From the NCBI RefSeq assembly GCF_002846415.1, contig NZ_PJMX01000001.1, forward strand, positions 8,494,001 to 8,558,000: a DNA stretch of 64,000 nucleotides, in the 5' to 3' direction. The stretch is from Streptomyces sp. TLI_146 (GTDB taxonomy: Bacteria > Actinomycetota > Actinomycetes > Streptomycetales > Streptomycetaceae). Position numbers and translations under genes: made by a program. A model generated the notes under the pieces. That model searched no databases and was not told the DNA's origin. It worked only from the letters and a program-made list of their open reading frames with translations. The stretch's first letter is position 1; every line of letters begins with the position of its first letter. Below, piece by piece: positions 44,015-53,513 of this stretch.

Positions 44015-44557
44015 TCAGTTGTTGCAGCGGACCACCAGGTCGTCGAGACGTACGGCTCTGGGTGCTCTGTCGGAGCCGAGGATGGCCTCGACGAAGGCGT
44101 TGTTGTTGGACTCCGCGTGCCAAGTGACCCGGACGAGCTGGTAGTTGCCGTTGGCCACGAGCCAGGGCGCGTTGGTGGCCAGCTTGACGCCCTGAGGGTT
44201 CCAGACTCTGAGTTCGAACTGGAGGTCCTGGTCTGGCTTGACGTAAATCTCGGCTGTGCACATCGTCGTGTTCCAGATGTTCGTACCGAACCGCGCCCAA
44301 GTGCCCTCGCGGGCCCATCCCTGGGTGGTGGACAGCCAGCCGTTGACCCGGCCGGATCGGGCAGCTCCGCCGCCGTTCTCGAAACCGGTCAGGCCATCAC
44401 CGCCCGTCAGACTGTCCCATGCCTGCATGTCGTAGCCTTCGAAGCCGTTGGTTATGACCTTCTCCTCGGCCTGCGCCGACGGTGACACCATCAAGGCTGC
44501 CAGGGGTAACAGGGCCAGGACGGCCGATCTGGCCGTAGCGCGGACGTACTTCCGCAT
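44015..44557 (-). CDS. Secreted protein with a CBM-like beta-sandwich
   Basis: 180 residues. Signal peptide MRKYVRATARSAVLALLPLA, cleaved near SAQA-EE. The mature part resembles carbohydrate-binding beta-sandwiches of Streptomyces: ITNGFEGYDMQAWD at the start, CTAEIYVKPDQDLQFELRVW in the middle and DRAPRAVRLDDLVVRC at the end. GGGGGAAACC precedes the ATG. Sugar binding is inferred from fold-like features only. Confidence 0.65.
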   Translation of the reverse strand: MRKYVRATARSAVLALLPLAALMVSPSAQAEEKVITNGFEGYDMQAWDSLTGGDGLTGFENGGGAARSGRVNGWLSTTQGWAREGTWARFGTNIWNTTMCTAEIYVKPDQDLQFELRVWNPQGVKLATNAPWLVANGNYQLVRVTWHAESNNNAFVEAILGSDRAPRAVRLDDLVVRCNN

Positions 44558-44892
44558 GGTTTCCCCCAAGGATTGCTGCAGTCGATGACCGGTCCAGGCT
44601 TGCGCACGCTCTCCGGGACTGGCTGCATCAGGTTGTCGGTGCTCGGCGGAGACGGTGAAGTGCGCTGCCTTCCTTCGCTGTCGGGACTTGAGGGTGCCAT
44701 CGTTTGCCGACCGGCGACCGATGCACCTGTGAGAGGAGCAGCACGCGGTGGCCGGGAAGGCCCGCCCAGGACGACTCCATTCGGGCGGCGCTGTCGAATC
44801 CGTCGGTGCGGAAGCGGCGGGCTGGTCTGCTTGCCGGGAATCGGATCGCCCTCAACGGGGTTGGTGGGGGAAAAGCCGTTATTGGAGGGGTC
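44558..44892. other. Divergent promoter region
   Basis: Lies between the leftward secreted gene and the rightward quinone oxidoreductase. Open frames run through it but show no recognisable motifs. Promoter boxes not confidently identified. Confidence 0.4.
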
Positions 44893-45903
44893 ATGAGGGC
44901 GATTCAGGTGTACGAAGTGGGCGGTCCCGAGGTGTTGCAGGAGGCCGAGGTGGACCAGCCGCGGCCGGGTCCGGGCGAGGCGATCGTGGAGGTCGCCGCA
45001 TCCGGGGTCAACTTCCTCGACGTCTACCACCGCGAGGGCCGGTACAGCCTCCCGCTGCCCTTCACCCCGGGCGCTGAGGGTGCCGGCACCGTCGTCGAGG
45101 TTGGACCCGGCGTCGCTGACGTCGCAGTAGGGGACCGGGTTGGTTGGGTGGAGATTCCCGGCACGTATGCCGAGCGGGCGGTCGTGGACTCCTCCCGGCT
45201 GGTGCCGCTGCCCGACGATATCGGCTTCGAGACAGCCGCCGCCGTTCTCCTCCAAGGCATGACCGCGCACTATCTCGTCAAGGATGCCTACCCGGTTCAG
45301 GGGGGCGACACGGTGCTCGTGCATGCGGCTGCTGGTGGCATGGGGCTGCTTTTGACCCAGCTCATCACCCATCTCGGCGGCAGGGTGATCGGCACGACGT
45401 CGACCACGGCGAAGGCCGAGCTGGCGAAGCGTGCCGGGGCCGCTGAGGTGATCCTTTCCTCCGCAGTCGACGATCTCGCAGCCGAGGTGAGGCGGCTCAA
45501 CGGCGGTCAGGGACTGCCGGTTGTCTTCGACGGCGTCGGCGCGCACACCTTCGACGCGAGCCTCGCCAGCCTGCGAACCCGCGGCCATCTCGTGCTCTTC
45601 GGAGCGGCAAGTGGTGCCGTGCCTCCGTTTGATCCGATTCGGCTCGCCCACGGCGGTTCGCTGACCCTGATCCGGCCCAGCCTCGGGGACTTCGTCGCCG
45701 ATCGGTCCGAACTGCTCCGACGGGCCACCGATGTGTTCGAGTGGGTGCGCTCCAAGGCACTTGAGGTCACCATAACGGGCCGCTACGCACTGTCCGAGGC
45801 CTCCCAGGCCCACAGCGATCTGGAAGCTCGGCGTACCACCGGCAAGCTGCTCCTCGTACCCGATGCGGCCGCTCTTGGACGCCGGGAGGAGACGCAGAGC
45901 TGA
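44893..45903 (+). CDS. Quinone oxidoreductase (zinc-free MDR family)
   Basis: 336 residues. It opens MRAIQVYEVGGPEVLQEAEV, continues VNFLDVYHREGRYSLPLPFT and PGAEGAGTVVEVGPGV, and contains the NADPH site VLVHAAAGGMGLLLTQL, all hallmarks of the QOR branch of medium-chain dehydrogenases. It lacks the catalytic-zinc cysteines of alcohol dehydrogenases. It reduces quinones with NADPH in the cytosol (family knowledge). GGAGGGGTC before the ATG is a strong ribosome site. Confidence 0.9.
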   Translation: MRAIQVYEVGGPEVLQEAEVDQPRPGPGEAIVEVAASGVNFLDVYHREGRYSLPLPFTPGAEGAGTVVEVGPGVADVAVGDRVGWVEIPGTYAERAVVDSSRLVPLPDDIGFETAAAVLLQGMTAHYLVKDAYPVQGGDTVLVHAAAGGMGLLLTQLITHLGGRVIGTTSTTAKAELAKRAGAAEVILSSAVDDLAAEVRRLNGGQGLPVVFDGVGAHTFDASLASLRTRGHLVLFGAASGAVPPFDPIRLAHGGSLTLIRPSLGDFVADRSELLRRATDVFEWVRSKALEVTITGRYALSEASQAHSDLEARRTTGKLLLVPDAAALGRREETQS

Positions 45904-46043
45904 TCGCGGGTGACGAGGTCGGGGATCTTGAAGACTGAGATGTCGAGGGCATGGCCGACCGTCATCGCCAAGATCCCCGACAGCGTCAGGCACTCAGCCT
46001 GTCGCTCATGGTCCGGCGTCGATCGCGGGCTCCCAGGTGGATG

Positions 46044-46529
46044 TCAGTCCCACGCGTTGAAGAGCACTCCGCCCAACGTGGTGATGCCGTAGTAGCGCAC
46101 CTCACGCCACTCGCCCTTTGTGAGCACCGAGGTGTCCACGTTGGAGAGTGGTGTGGCGAGTTGTTCAAAACTAAGGGCCATGAAGCCCGCGTCAGTGAAA
46201 ACGTGAGCCCACGGCGGCGGGGCGAGGAACTCCTCTTCGTACCAGTCCCGACGCGTCTGGGCGAAGGCGATCCAGGGGTGATGAGCGTGACACAGGACGA
46301 TGTACTCGTCCGTGCGTGTGATGATCGTTGCGGTGTGGAAGGTCCGGGGGTATGCCTGTTCTTCCAGTTCGCCCACTTCGCCTGCGACGACGCGGGCAGC
46401 GGTATACAGAGCAGCGCGGAACGCCCGCAGGTCAGTCTTTGGGAGCGGGCCGTCCTTCGGGTGGATGAAGCCTGTTGCCCCCCGCGGCAGCGTGAAGCCG
46501 ACCTTCCCCTCGTTGCTCATGCCGCTCAT
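46044..46529 (-). CDS. Hypothetical protein, 161 residues
   Basis: Starts MSGMSNEGKVGFTLPRGATG. It contains FHTATIITRTDEYIVLCHAH, HPWIAFAQTRRDWYEEEFLA and MALSFEQLATPLSNVDTSVL. An alpha/beta cytosolic protein without signal or membrane segments; the layout resembles small proteins found beside toxins or IS elements, but I do not recognise the family. Starts seven codons upstream or three downstream are possible. Confidence 0.6.
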   Translation of the reverse strand: MSGMSNEGKVGFTLPRGATGFIHPKDGPLPKTDLRAFRAALYTAARVVAGEVGELEEQAYPRTFHTATIITRTDEYIVLCHAHHPWIAFAQTRRDWYEEEFLAPPPWAHVFTDAGFMALSFEQLATPLSNVDTSVLTKGEWREVRYYGITTLGGVLFNAWD

Positions 46530-46623
46530 TTTGCCCGGCGCGAGGCGCATCGGTGGTCGTAGGTATCGTGAACTGTCGGCTCATAGACTCTCCGTCACGC
46601 TCCGCGACGGCCCAGGCGAGAGT

Positions 46624-46875
46624 ATGCGGAACTCGGCCCGCCTCGCGGTCAAGAAGGCCAACGTCGTGAAGGAAGCCGGGAAAGCCGCTGCCGAGAGCAG
46701 CGTGACCGCCATGAGCGGCGCACCCCCCGGGAAAAGCCCGACGGGACGGAAGTTCGTCGAGGAGTACCGCGAGGCCGGTTACACGGAGTGCCCCGGGGTC
46801 TTCGCCGACACTACGTACGACGCCACTTGGGCGGCGGTGCAGCCCGACCGTACGGAAGTAGTGGTCGGTGGCGGG
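46624..46875 (+). pseudogene. 5' fragment of an unrecognised gene
   Basis: From ATG (GGCGAGAG upstream) the frame reads MRNSARLAVKKANVVKEAGK, KFVEEYREAGYTECPGVFAD and TTYDATWAAVQPDRTEVVVG, which looks coding, then runs out of phase into the LysE remnant with no proper end. Probably cut off by the same rearrangement that removed the LysE start. Confidence 0.35.
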
Positions 46876-46909
46876 CGCCACGACCGTGGACACGGACTCC
46901 TTCGAGCGG

Positions 46910-47422
46910 GACACGCGATCTTCAGTGCATTGCCTCGGCGTCACCGCCCTGCTCACCGCCTCCCACCTGGGGTACGAGGTCCTGCGCTGGGCGGGGGCCG
47001 CCTACCTGGTGTGGATGGGGGCTCGCATGCTCCTCAACACCCTGCGCGACAGGTGGAGTCAGGCGGTGTCCGGCTCGTCCCCGGCCGGTCCCACGGCACC
47101 CGGCTTCGCAGGGGCGGCGACCAACACCTTGGTCGGCGGCTGGCGGCAGGGCGCTGTGACCAACCTCCTCAACCCGAAAGCGGGGGCCCTCTACGTCGCC
47201 CTCCTGCCCCAGTTCATCCCGGCGGGAGCCTCGCACCTCCCCTTGGGCCTGCTGCTCACCAGCGTGCACGTCACCCTGGGGCTGGCCTGGTCGGCGGTCC
47301 TGATCGCCTTCACCCGTATGCTCCGCGACTGGCTGCGCAAGCCACGGGCCCAGCAGCTCCTGGACCGTGTCACCGGCACGCTCATCGTCGGCTTCGGACT
47401 GCGTCTCGCCCTCGCCGACTAG
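46910..47422 (+). pseudogene. LysE-family exporter lacking its N-terminus
   Basis: The frame contains YEVLRWAGAAYLVWMGARML, GWRQGAVTNLLNPKAGALYV, ALLPQFIPAGASHLPLGLLL and a last helix (TLIVGFGLRLALAD). N-P-K-x-x-L/x-x-x-x-x-x-P-Q-F is the LysE/RhtB signature. The first two helices with the P-G-P motif are absent, so about 60 residues are lost. Export of amino acids is the family role; this copy is unlikely to work. Confidence 0.75.
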
Positions 47423-47469
47423 GGTCGCGACCCCCACGGGATCGGCGGACTGCCGGCCGACAGCGGTGT

Positions 47470-48615
47470 TCACCAGCTGATCGCGGCCGCCACCGGCCGG
47501 TGGTCGCTGCCGGTGGCGGCCAGCACCCACGAACTCACCGGCTTCACCCCGCGCACCAGGATCTGGTCGATCCGTGCCACCGGGAACCTCGCCGGCCAGC
47601 TGAAGCCGAAACCGTCCCCGGCGACGTCCTGGGCCGAGCGCAGCCGCGAGGTGATGGGATGGAACGCGCGGTCGTCAGTGGTGCCGTTCAGATCGCCGAG
47701 CAGCACCACCCGTTCGTTCTGCTCGGCGGCGAGGGCCTGGGCGAGGGCCGTCGCGCCACGGTTGCGGCTCTCCGTCCAGAAGCCGGTGCTGGGAAGCACG
47801 CGTACGGACCCCAGGTGGGCCACGTACACCGCCAGCGGACCCTGGCGCGTGGCCACCGTGGCGCGCAGCGCCCGGTTGTAGGTCATCTTGACGTCGAGCG
47901 GCTTGGTGTTACCGAGCGGCCCGGCGTCCATCTTGATGTCGACGGGCCGGGTGTCCGACAGCGGCAGCGTGCTCCACAGCCCGACCGTGCCCTGGACGGT
48001 GTGGTACGGGTACGCCGTGGCCAGTTCCTTCTCGTACAGCGGCTTCGCCTGTGCGGTGACCTCCTCCAGCGCGAGGACGTCCGCGCCGGAGGCGGCCAGG
48101 CGGCGGGCGGTGCCGGTGGGGTCCGGGTTGTCGGCGTCGACGTTGTGGCTGACGACGGTGAGGTCGCCGCCCGAGTGGGACTTGTCGCTCAGCAGCCCGC
48201 CGAAGAGGTTGAGCCACACCACGGCCGGAAGGAGCAGCGCGAGGACGGCGGAGGGGGAGCGACGCCACAGGGCCGGTGCGAGGAGCAGCGGGACGAAGAG
48301 GCCGAACCAGGGCAGGAAGGTCTCCACCAGGCTGCCGAGGCCCGCACGATCCGTGATCTGCGCGTGCAGCAGCAGGAGCAGGCCGAGCAGCAGCGCCAGT
48401 GCGGTCAGTATCGGTCCGCGTCTCCAGGTCCCGGGCTGGGCGGCGCTGCGGATGACCCGGCGGATGCCCGTGCGCCACGCCGGTGTGCCGGACTGTGGGC
48501 GGTCGGCGCCTTCCGTTTCGGGGCGCGGCGTGGCGACAGCCGGGATCTCCCCCTCGGGGTCCGGCGCGCCGGGGACGAGACCGCTCGGACGTGCTGATGA
48601 CGGGTGTCGATGCAT
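47470..48615 (-). CDS. Membrane-anchored endonuclease/exonuclease/phosphatase-family protein
   Basis: 381 residues. A Pro-rich cytosolic N-terminus is followed by three hydrophobic helices (LTALALLLGLLLLLHAQI, LPWFGLFVPLLLAPALW, AVLALLLPAVVWLNLFGG). The EEP domain follows: DLTVVSHNVD, VLALEEVTAQ (catalytic E), RVVLLGDLNGTTDD and ATGSDHRPVAA. The active site should lie outside the cell. Close relatives in Streptomyces have this three-helix plus EEP design. Divergent from the two-component system with 87 bases between, so possibly its target. Confidence 0.85.
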   Translation of the reverse strand: MHRHPSSARPSGLVPGAPDPEGEIPAVATPRPETEGADRPQSGTPAWRTGIRRVIRSAAQPGTWRRGPILTALALLLGLLLLLHAQITDRAGLGSLVETFLPWFGLFVPLLLAPALWRRSPSAVLALLLPAVVWLNLFGGLLSDKSHSGGDLTVVSHNVDADNPDPTGTARRLAASGADVLALEEVTAQAKPLYEKELATAYPYHTVQGTVGLWSTLPLSDTRPVDIKMDAGPLGNTKPLDVKMTYNRALRATVATRQGPLAVYVAHLGSVRVLPSTGFWTESRNRGATALAQALAAEQNERVVLLGDLNGTTDDRAFHPITSRLRSAQDVAGDGFGFSWPARFPVARIDQILVRGVKPVSSWVLAATGSDHRPVAAAISW

Positions 48616-48702
48616 GGCGCCAGTCAAGGCGGCACCCTGTTGCGCGCACGTATGCGGATTTCGATACGCCGACGATATGCGGCGGCTCGTAGCATCGATT
48701 CC

Positions 48703-49398
48703 ATGCGCGTGTTGATCGTCGAGGACGAGCCCTTGCTGGCAGAAGCGATCCGGGACGGGCTGCGCCTGGAAGCGATCGCCGCCGACCTCGCAGGCGACGG
48801 AGACACCGCTCTGGAACTGCTGAGCATCAACACCTACGACATCGCCGTTCTCGACCGCGACATCCCCGGGCCGTCGGGTGACGAGATCGCCGGGCGCATC
48901 GTCGCCTCCGGCAGCGGTATGCCGATCCTCATGCTCACCGCCGCCGACCGCATGGACGACAAGGCCTCCGGGTTCGCACTCGGCGCCGACGACTACCTCA
49001 CTAAACCCTTCGAGCTGCGAGAGCTGGTGCTCAGGCTGCGAGCGCTCGACCGCAGGCGCGCCCACAGCAGACCGCCCGTGCGGGAACTCGCGGGGCTGCG
49101 GGTGGACCCGTTCCGCCGAGAGGTCTACCGAGGCGGCCGCTTCGTCGCGCTGACCAGGAAGCAGTTCGCCGTGCTCGATGTCCTCGTCGCCGCCGAAGGC
49201 GGGGTCGTCAGCGCCGAGGAACTCCTGGAGCGTGCCTGGGACGAGAACGCCGACCCGTTCACCAACGCCGTACGCATCACCGTCTCGGCCCTGCGCAAGC
49301 GGCTCGGCGAACCGTGGATCATCGCCACGGTGCCCGGCGTCGGCTACCGCATCGACGCCCCGCCGCAGCCCGGACCCGGGGGAGACGCGCGTGGATAG
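48703..49398 (+). CDS. OmpR-type response regulator
   Basis: 231 residues. Receiver domain with the acidic pair E7/D8 (VEDEP), phosphoacceptor D51 (IAVLDRDIPG), T in MLTAAD and K in DDYLTKPFE; then a winged-helix output domain (LTRKQFAVLDVLVAAEGGVV, TNAVRITVSALRKRL, TVPGVGYRI). The ATG has no obvious ribosome site and may be close to the transcript start. It overlaps the sensor kinase by 8 bases. The pair resembles CutRS/VanRS-like systems. Confidence 0.92.
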   Translation: MRVLIVEDEPLLAEAIRDGLRLEAIAADLAGDGDTALELLSINTYDIAVLDRDIPGPSGDEIAGRIVASGSGMPILMLTAADRMDDKASGFALGADDYLTKPFELRELVLRLRALDRRRAHSRPPVRELAGLRVDPFRREVYRGGRFVALTRKQFAVLDVLVAAEGGVVSAEELLERAWDENADPFTNAVRITVSALRKRLGEPWIIATVPGVGYRIDAPPQPGPGGDARG

Positions 49399-50506
49399 GG
49401 CGCCCGGGGTGAGCGTGCGCCTCAAACTCACCCTCAGCTACGCCGGATTCCTGATGGTGGCCGGCATTCTGCTGCTCGGAGCGGTATGGGTGTTCCTCCT
49501 GCGGTACGTTCCCGACCGCGCGATGCTCATCAACCCCGATGACGAGTTCTCGGGTGGTGTCTTTCCCGTCCGCTCGGCCCTCCTGGACGTCTTCGCCCCC
49601 AGGGCGGCCGCGGTGCTGGCGTTCCTGCTGCTCTTCGGCCTCGTGGGAGGGTGGATCCTCGCCGGGCGCATGCTCGCCCCGCTGACCCGCATCGCCGATG
49701 CCACCCGCACGGCCACCCATGGATCGCTTTCCCACCGCATCCGGCTGCCGGGCCGCAAGGACGAGTTCCGCGAACTCGCCGACGCCTTCGACGTCATGCT
49801 CGAACGCCTCGAAGCACACGTCGCCGAACAGCAGCGGTTCGCCGCCAACGCTTCTCACGAGCTGCGTACCCCGCTGGCGATCTCCAAGGCCCTCCTCGAC
49901 GTGGCCCGCACCGATCCCCAACGCGACACCGCCGAACTCCTCGAACGCCTCCAGGCGGTCAACACCCGGGCGATCGACCTCACCGAGGCACTGCTCCTGC
50001 TCAGCCGGGCCGACCAGCGGTCCTTCACCCCAGAGCTCGTCGACCTGTCCCTCCTGGCGGAGGAGGCCACCGAAACACTCCTGCCTCTCGCAGACCGGCG
50101 CGACGTCACCATCGAGACCAGTGGCGACATCACCCCCACGACCGGATCGCCCACGCTCCTGCTGCAGCTGACCACGAACCTCGTGCACAACGCGATCGTC
50201 CACAACCTGCCCGAACAGGGGACCCTATGGGTCACCACCACCCTCCGCCCCGAGAGCGTGGTGCTCACCGTCGAGAACACCGGTGAGCAGGTCACGGCGG
50301 AGCGGGCCGCGACCCTCACCGAACCGTTCCAGCGCGGCACCGAACGCGTACACACCGATCACGCCGGTGTCGGTCTCGGCCTGGCCATCGTCAAGACCAT
50401 CACCCACGCACACAACGGAACCCTCACCCTCACTCCGCGCCCCGCCGGAGGGATCCGCGTCACGGTGGAACTCCCCGCGACCGGGGCGCATACCGACGCG
50501 GGGTGA
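49391..50506 (+). CDS. Sensor histidine kinase
   Basis: 371 residues from GTG (GGGGGAGACGCGC upstream). Two membrane helices (FLMVAGILLLGAVWVFLL, AAVLAFLLLFGLVGGWILAG) flank an external loop of about 35 residues. A HAMP linker follows (RMLAPLTRIADATRTATHG), then the H-box with H156 (NASHELRTPLAISK) and the ATPase domain: LVHNAIVHN (N box) and GVGLGLAIVKTITHAHNG (G box). All core motifs are present, so it should be active. Signal unknown; partner is the overlapping regulator. Confidence 0.92.
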   Translation: MDRAPGVSVRLKLTLSYAGFLMVAGILLLGAVWVFLLRYVPDRAMLINPDDEFSGGVFPVRSALLDVFAPRAAAVLAFLLLFGLVGGWILAGRMLAPLTRIADATRTATHGSLSHRIRLPGRKDEFRELADAFDVMLERLEAHVAEQQRFAANASHELRTPLAISKALLDVARTDPQRDTAELLERLQAVNTRAIDLTEALLLLSRADQRSFTPELVDLSLLAEEATETLLPLADRRDVTIETSGDITPTTGSPTLLLQLTTNLVHNAIVHNLPEQGTLWVTTTLRPESVVLTVENTGEQVTAERAATLTEPFQRGTERVHTDHAGVGLGLAIVKTITHAHNGTLTLTPRPAGGIRVTVELPATGAHTDAG

Positions 50507-50733
50507 GGCGGTGGGGCAGCGGGGGCGGGGGAGGGGGCCGGCTCGCGTCGCCCGGCCATGAGCCGCGTCCCGGCCCGTGGCCTCTGCTCTTGGACAGAGA
50601 CCGCACCGCTTCCCTATGCCTTTGGAAGAGCGCAAAGCCGTCTCCCAGGCTGACGCCTGCGCGTACGCGAGCGCTGAGGATGGATGTGTTGCCAGGCCAC
50701 TACCAAAACCACCACAACCACAAGGAGCCCCCC

Positions 50734-51006
50734 ATGAGCACCCCTGAGAGCGCGTCCTCCACTCGGCCGACCGATGGCCCCTCGCGCACGGAGATTGTCC
50801 TGGGCAGGACGCTGTGGAGCGTCGGTGCGGTGGTCTCCGCCCTGTCCGTACTTCTCCTGGTCGGTGCCTGCGCCACGGACACGGCAGCGGGTGAGTCGTG
50901 GCAGCCCGCCGGAGTGCTCGGGATGATCGGACTCCTCCTCGGCGCGACGATCCTGGCCGTCGCGGTGGTGGCCCGACGGGTCACGAGGAAGCCGACGCAC
51001 CAGTAG
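50734..51006 (+). CDS. Small membrane protein, 90 residues
   Basis: Starts MSTPESASSTRPTDGPSRTE with AAGGAG six bases upstream. Two hydrophobic helices (WSVGAVVSALSVLLLVGACA, GVLGMIGLLLGATILAVAVV) and a short basic tail (RRVTRKPTHQ). Resembles small integral membrane proteins of actinomycetes with no known role. It follows the two-component system by 227 bases and could be among its targets (inference). Confidence 0.65.
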   Translation: MSTPESASSTRPTDGPSRTEIVLGRTLWSVGAVVSALSVLLLVGACATDTAAGESWQPAGVLGMIGLLLGATILAVAVVARRVTRKPTHQ

Positions 51007-51151
51007 AGCGGGTGGCGGCGCGGTGAGTGCGGCTGAGAGGTCGTGATCGGCGGCAACTCGCCGCGCCCGTAGGGAGGGTGACCGTCCCGGGTCGGATAGA
51101 GCTCGCAGGGTCGTTAGACAGCCGAACGGTTTCCTTACGTAATCCTTAGAC

Positions 51152-51739
51152 ATGGGAAAGACCTACGAACGCATCGACGGCCGCCTGCGCACCTTCATAG
51201 AGCAGCAGCCGATCTTCTTCACCGCGACCGCTCCGCTGACCGGCGACGGCACGGTCAACCTCTCCCCGAAGGGCCTCAAGGGCTCCTTCGTGGTGCTCGA
51301 CGAGGAGCGGGTCGCCTACCTGGACTTCGCCGGCAGCACCGCGGAGACGATCGCGCACCTGCGGGAGAACGGCCGGATCACACTGATGTGGTGTGCCTTC
51401 CAGGGGCCGCCCAACATCGTTCGCGTACACGGCCGGGGCGAACCGGTCTTCCGCGACGACGCGCGCTTCACGCAACTGCTCGCACACTTCCCGGACATCG
51501 ACCCGGCCCTGCACGGGCTGCGCGCGATCATCGTGGTGACGGCCGAACTCGTCCGTGACTCCTGCGGGTACGCGGTGCCCTTCATGTCGTACGACGAGGA
51601 GCGCGACCTGCACGGCAAGCGCTTCTGCCGTGAGGACGACGCGTCGCTGAGCGCGTACTTCGCCAAGAAGGAGCACATCGCGCAGAGCATCGACGGCCTG
51701 CCCGGGCTGCCCCTCCCGCTGCCGCCCAGCACCTTCTGA
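51152..51739 (+). CDS. PNPOx-like flavin-binding protein
   Basis: 195 residues. PIFFTATAPLTGDGTVNLSP, KGLKGSFVVLDEERVAYLDF, NGRITLMWCAFQGPPNIVRV and HGRGEPV are the conserved strands of the pyridoxamine-5'-phosphate-oxidase-like family, with the usual V-N-L/V-S-P-K-G motif. These are split-barrel FMN or F420 binding proteins; this branch is not the true PNPOx of vitamin B6 synthesis. Substrate unknown. An SDR gene follows after 118 bases on the same strand. Confidence 0.85.
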   Translation: MGKTYERIDGRLRTFIEQQPIFFTATAPLTGDGTVNLSPKGLKGSFVVLDEERVAYLDFAGSTAETIAHLRENGRITLMWCAFQGPPNIVRVHGRGEPVFRDDARFTQLLAHFPDIDPALHGLRAIIVVTAELVRDSCGYAVPFMSYDEERDLHGKRFCREDDASLSAYFAKKEHIAQSIDGLPGLPLPLPPSTF

Positions 51740-51857
51740 GGCCGGTTCGCGTCGGGGGCTGTCGGTGGTTCATCGGCGATGTGTCGGTGGCCGCTGAGAC
51801 GGTGGTCAGTGGTTGCCGGTCGACGGCAGCCGTCGTCACCAGCAAGGGAGCCCCGTT

Positions 51858-52874
51858 GTGACGCCGTCCGCCCCCTCCTCCGTCCCGCCCTTCCCGCCGT
51901 GGAACGTGCACCGGCTGCCGCGTGCAGACGGCAGTGTCTTCCTGGTCACCGGCGGCAACGCCGGGATCGGCTACTTCGTCGCGGAGCAGTTGTCGGCAAC
52001 CGGAGCAACCGTCGTACTCGGCAGCCGCGATCCGGCGAAGGCCGAAAGGGCCACGGCGTCGATACGCGGACGTGTGGCCGGGGCGCGGGTGCGGGCCGTA
52101 CGGCTGGACCTCGCCGACCTCCCGTCGCTGCGCGCCGTCGCGGACTCGCTGGAGGTGAAACGCCTCGACGCGGTGGTCCACAACGCGGGCGTCGCGCTCG
52201 ACGACCCGCCGCGCCAGGAGACCGGGGACGGACACGAGCTCATGTTCGGCACCAACCACCTCGGGCACTTCGCGTTGACCCGGTGGCTGATGCCGTTGCT
52301 GTCGGCGGCTCCGGCGGCCCGTGTGGTGACCATGGGCAGCTTCGCGGCGAAGTCCGAGCGGCTCGACCTGGACGACCTGGAGTCGCGGCAGGACTACCGG
52401 CCCAAGCGCACCTACGGTCGGTCCAAGCTGGCACAGATGTACTTCGGCGTCGACCTCGACCGCCGCCTGCGTGCTGTGGGCAGCACGGTGACGAGCGTGG
52501 TGGTCCACCCCGGCGGCGCGCTGGACTCCCTCACCCCTTCGCGGCCGCCCCTCCATGTGCGGGGGACCGGCGCGCGGCTGGGCGCGGCACCCGCTGCCCT
52601 TCTCCTCCAGGGCAAGCACGCCGGTGCGTGGCCGGCCGTCCGCGCGGTGCTCGACCCGGCCGTGCGCGGGGGGCGACTGTGGGGACCGCGTGTCTTCGGC
52701 CTGCGCGGTGAGCCCCGACCCGAACCGCTGTGGAACCACCTGGCCGACTCCTTTGTCGCGGCGCGGCTGTGGGACGTGAGTCGTGAGCTGACCGGCGTCG
52801 AGCCGCGTGTCACCCCCGGACAGCTCCAGGACCCCACCGACGGTGCTGCAGCACCTCCCCGGCCCCGGTCGTAA
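51858..52874 (+). CDS. Short-chain dehydrogenase/reductase
   Basis: 338 residues from GTG (AAGGGAGCCCCGTT upstream). The NAD(P) site is VFLVTGGNAGIGYFVAEQL; the structural motif is VVHNAGVA; the active-site Y186 and K190 are in RTYGRSKLAQM. MFGTNHLGHFALTRWLMPLL is typical of the retinol-dehydrogenase/oxidoreductase-like branch. C-terminal extension of about 80 residues. Substrate unknown. Confidence 0.88.
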   Translation: MTPSAPSSVPPFPPWNVHRLPRADGSVFLVTGGNAGIGYFVAEQLSATGATVVLGSRDPAKAERATASIRGRVAGARVRAVRLDLADLPSLRAVADSLEVKRLDAVVHNAGVALDDPPRQETGDGHELMFGTNHLGHFALTRWLMPLLSAAPAARVVTMGSFAAKSERLDLDDLESRQDYRPKRTYGRSKLAQMYFGVDLDRRLRAVGSTVTSVVVHPGGALDSLTPSRPPLHVRGTGARLGAAPAALLLQGKHAGAWPAVRAVLDPAVRGGRLWGPRVFGLRGEPRPEPLWNHLADSFVAARLWDVSRELTGVEPRVTPGQLQDPTDGAAAPPRPRS

Positions 52875-53056
52875 AGCAGCGCGGACTAGGCACCATCCGA
52901 GCGGCCATCCCGCTACGGCCGATGCCGCCCTGGAGTGGCCTGCCGCTGAGCGATATCGGTCACCTCCTCCCGGCTTCCTCACGGCCCGGCGGTCACAGGC
53001 CGCCGGGCACGCCACCGCCGAACAGCTTGCCGACCGGGCGATGACCCCGAGGCCGC

Positions 53057-53452
53057 GGGAGGCCGCTCGACGTCACGCTCCTCAATCCCAGCATGGCTGT
53101 CGGCTCCGGTGCACTCATCAGCAGCGTCCGCGACCTCGGCCGCTTCTACGCTGCACTGCTCGGCGGCGAACTACTACCCCCAGCGCGGCTCGCCGAGATG
53201 ACCACCACCGTCCCGTCGCCCGGACTCGGCATCGACGGCGCACGGTACGGACTCGGCCTCGCCGAACTGCCGCTCCCCGGCGGTGGCAGCTACTACTCCC
53301 ACTTCGGCGAACTACTCGGCTACCACGCCTGGGCAGGCGTCACGGCAGACGGTTCGCGGACGGCGGTCGTGTACGTCACCGGAGATGGCACCAAAGCGAC
53401 TATCGGCGCGATGTCTGCGCTGATCAAGGGCGGCGTCGGCGGCACGCTCTGA
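53057..53452 (+). pseudogene. Serine hydrolase (class C beta-lactamase-like), C-terminal remnant
   Basis: The frame reads PLDVTLLNPSMAVGSGALIS, SVRDLGRFYAALLGGELLPP, ARLAEMTTTVPSPG and YYSHFGELLGYHAWAGVTAD. These are the last third of D-alanyl-D-alanine carboxypeptidase/beta-lactamase-like proteins; the final H/T-x-G-x-x-x-G-Y block is modified to HFGELLGY. The SxxK serine and YxN are missing with the N-terminal two thirds. Confidence 0.7.
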
Positions 53453-53513
53453 AGCCGGGCACGCACTTGACCGGTGGGTGTTGTGCCGGGTCCTGGCGCC
53501 GTCCCTCTTCCCG

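Noticed and set aside
33378..45903. A complete contractile injection system around the DUF4157 protein
   Set aside because: No sheath, tube, baseplate, spike or AAA+ ATPase proteins are recognisable on either side.
45904..46043. Transposase-like fragment on the minus strand (GILAMTVGHALDISVFKIPD)
   Set aside because: Too short and without a recognised signature; could be chance.
46300..48597. A very long open frame on the plus strand
   Set aside because: It runs antisense to the endonuclease/exonuclease/phosphatase gene and through the LysE remnant; its composition (Arg, Gly, Pro, Ala, Gln rich) is the shadow of high-GC genes in another frame.
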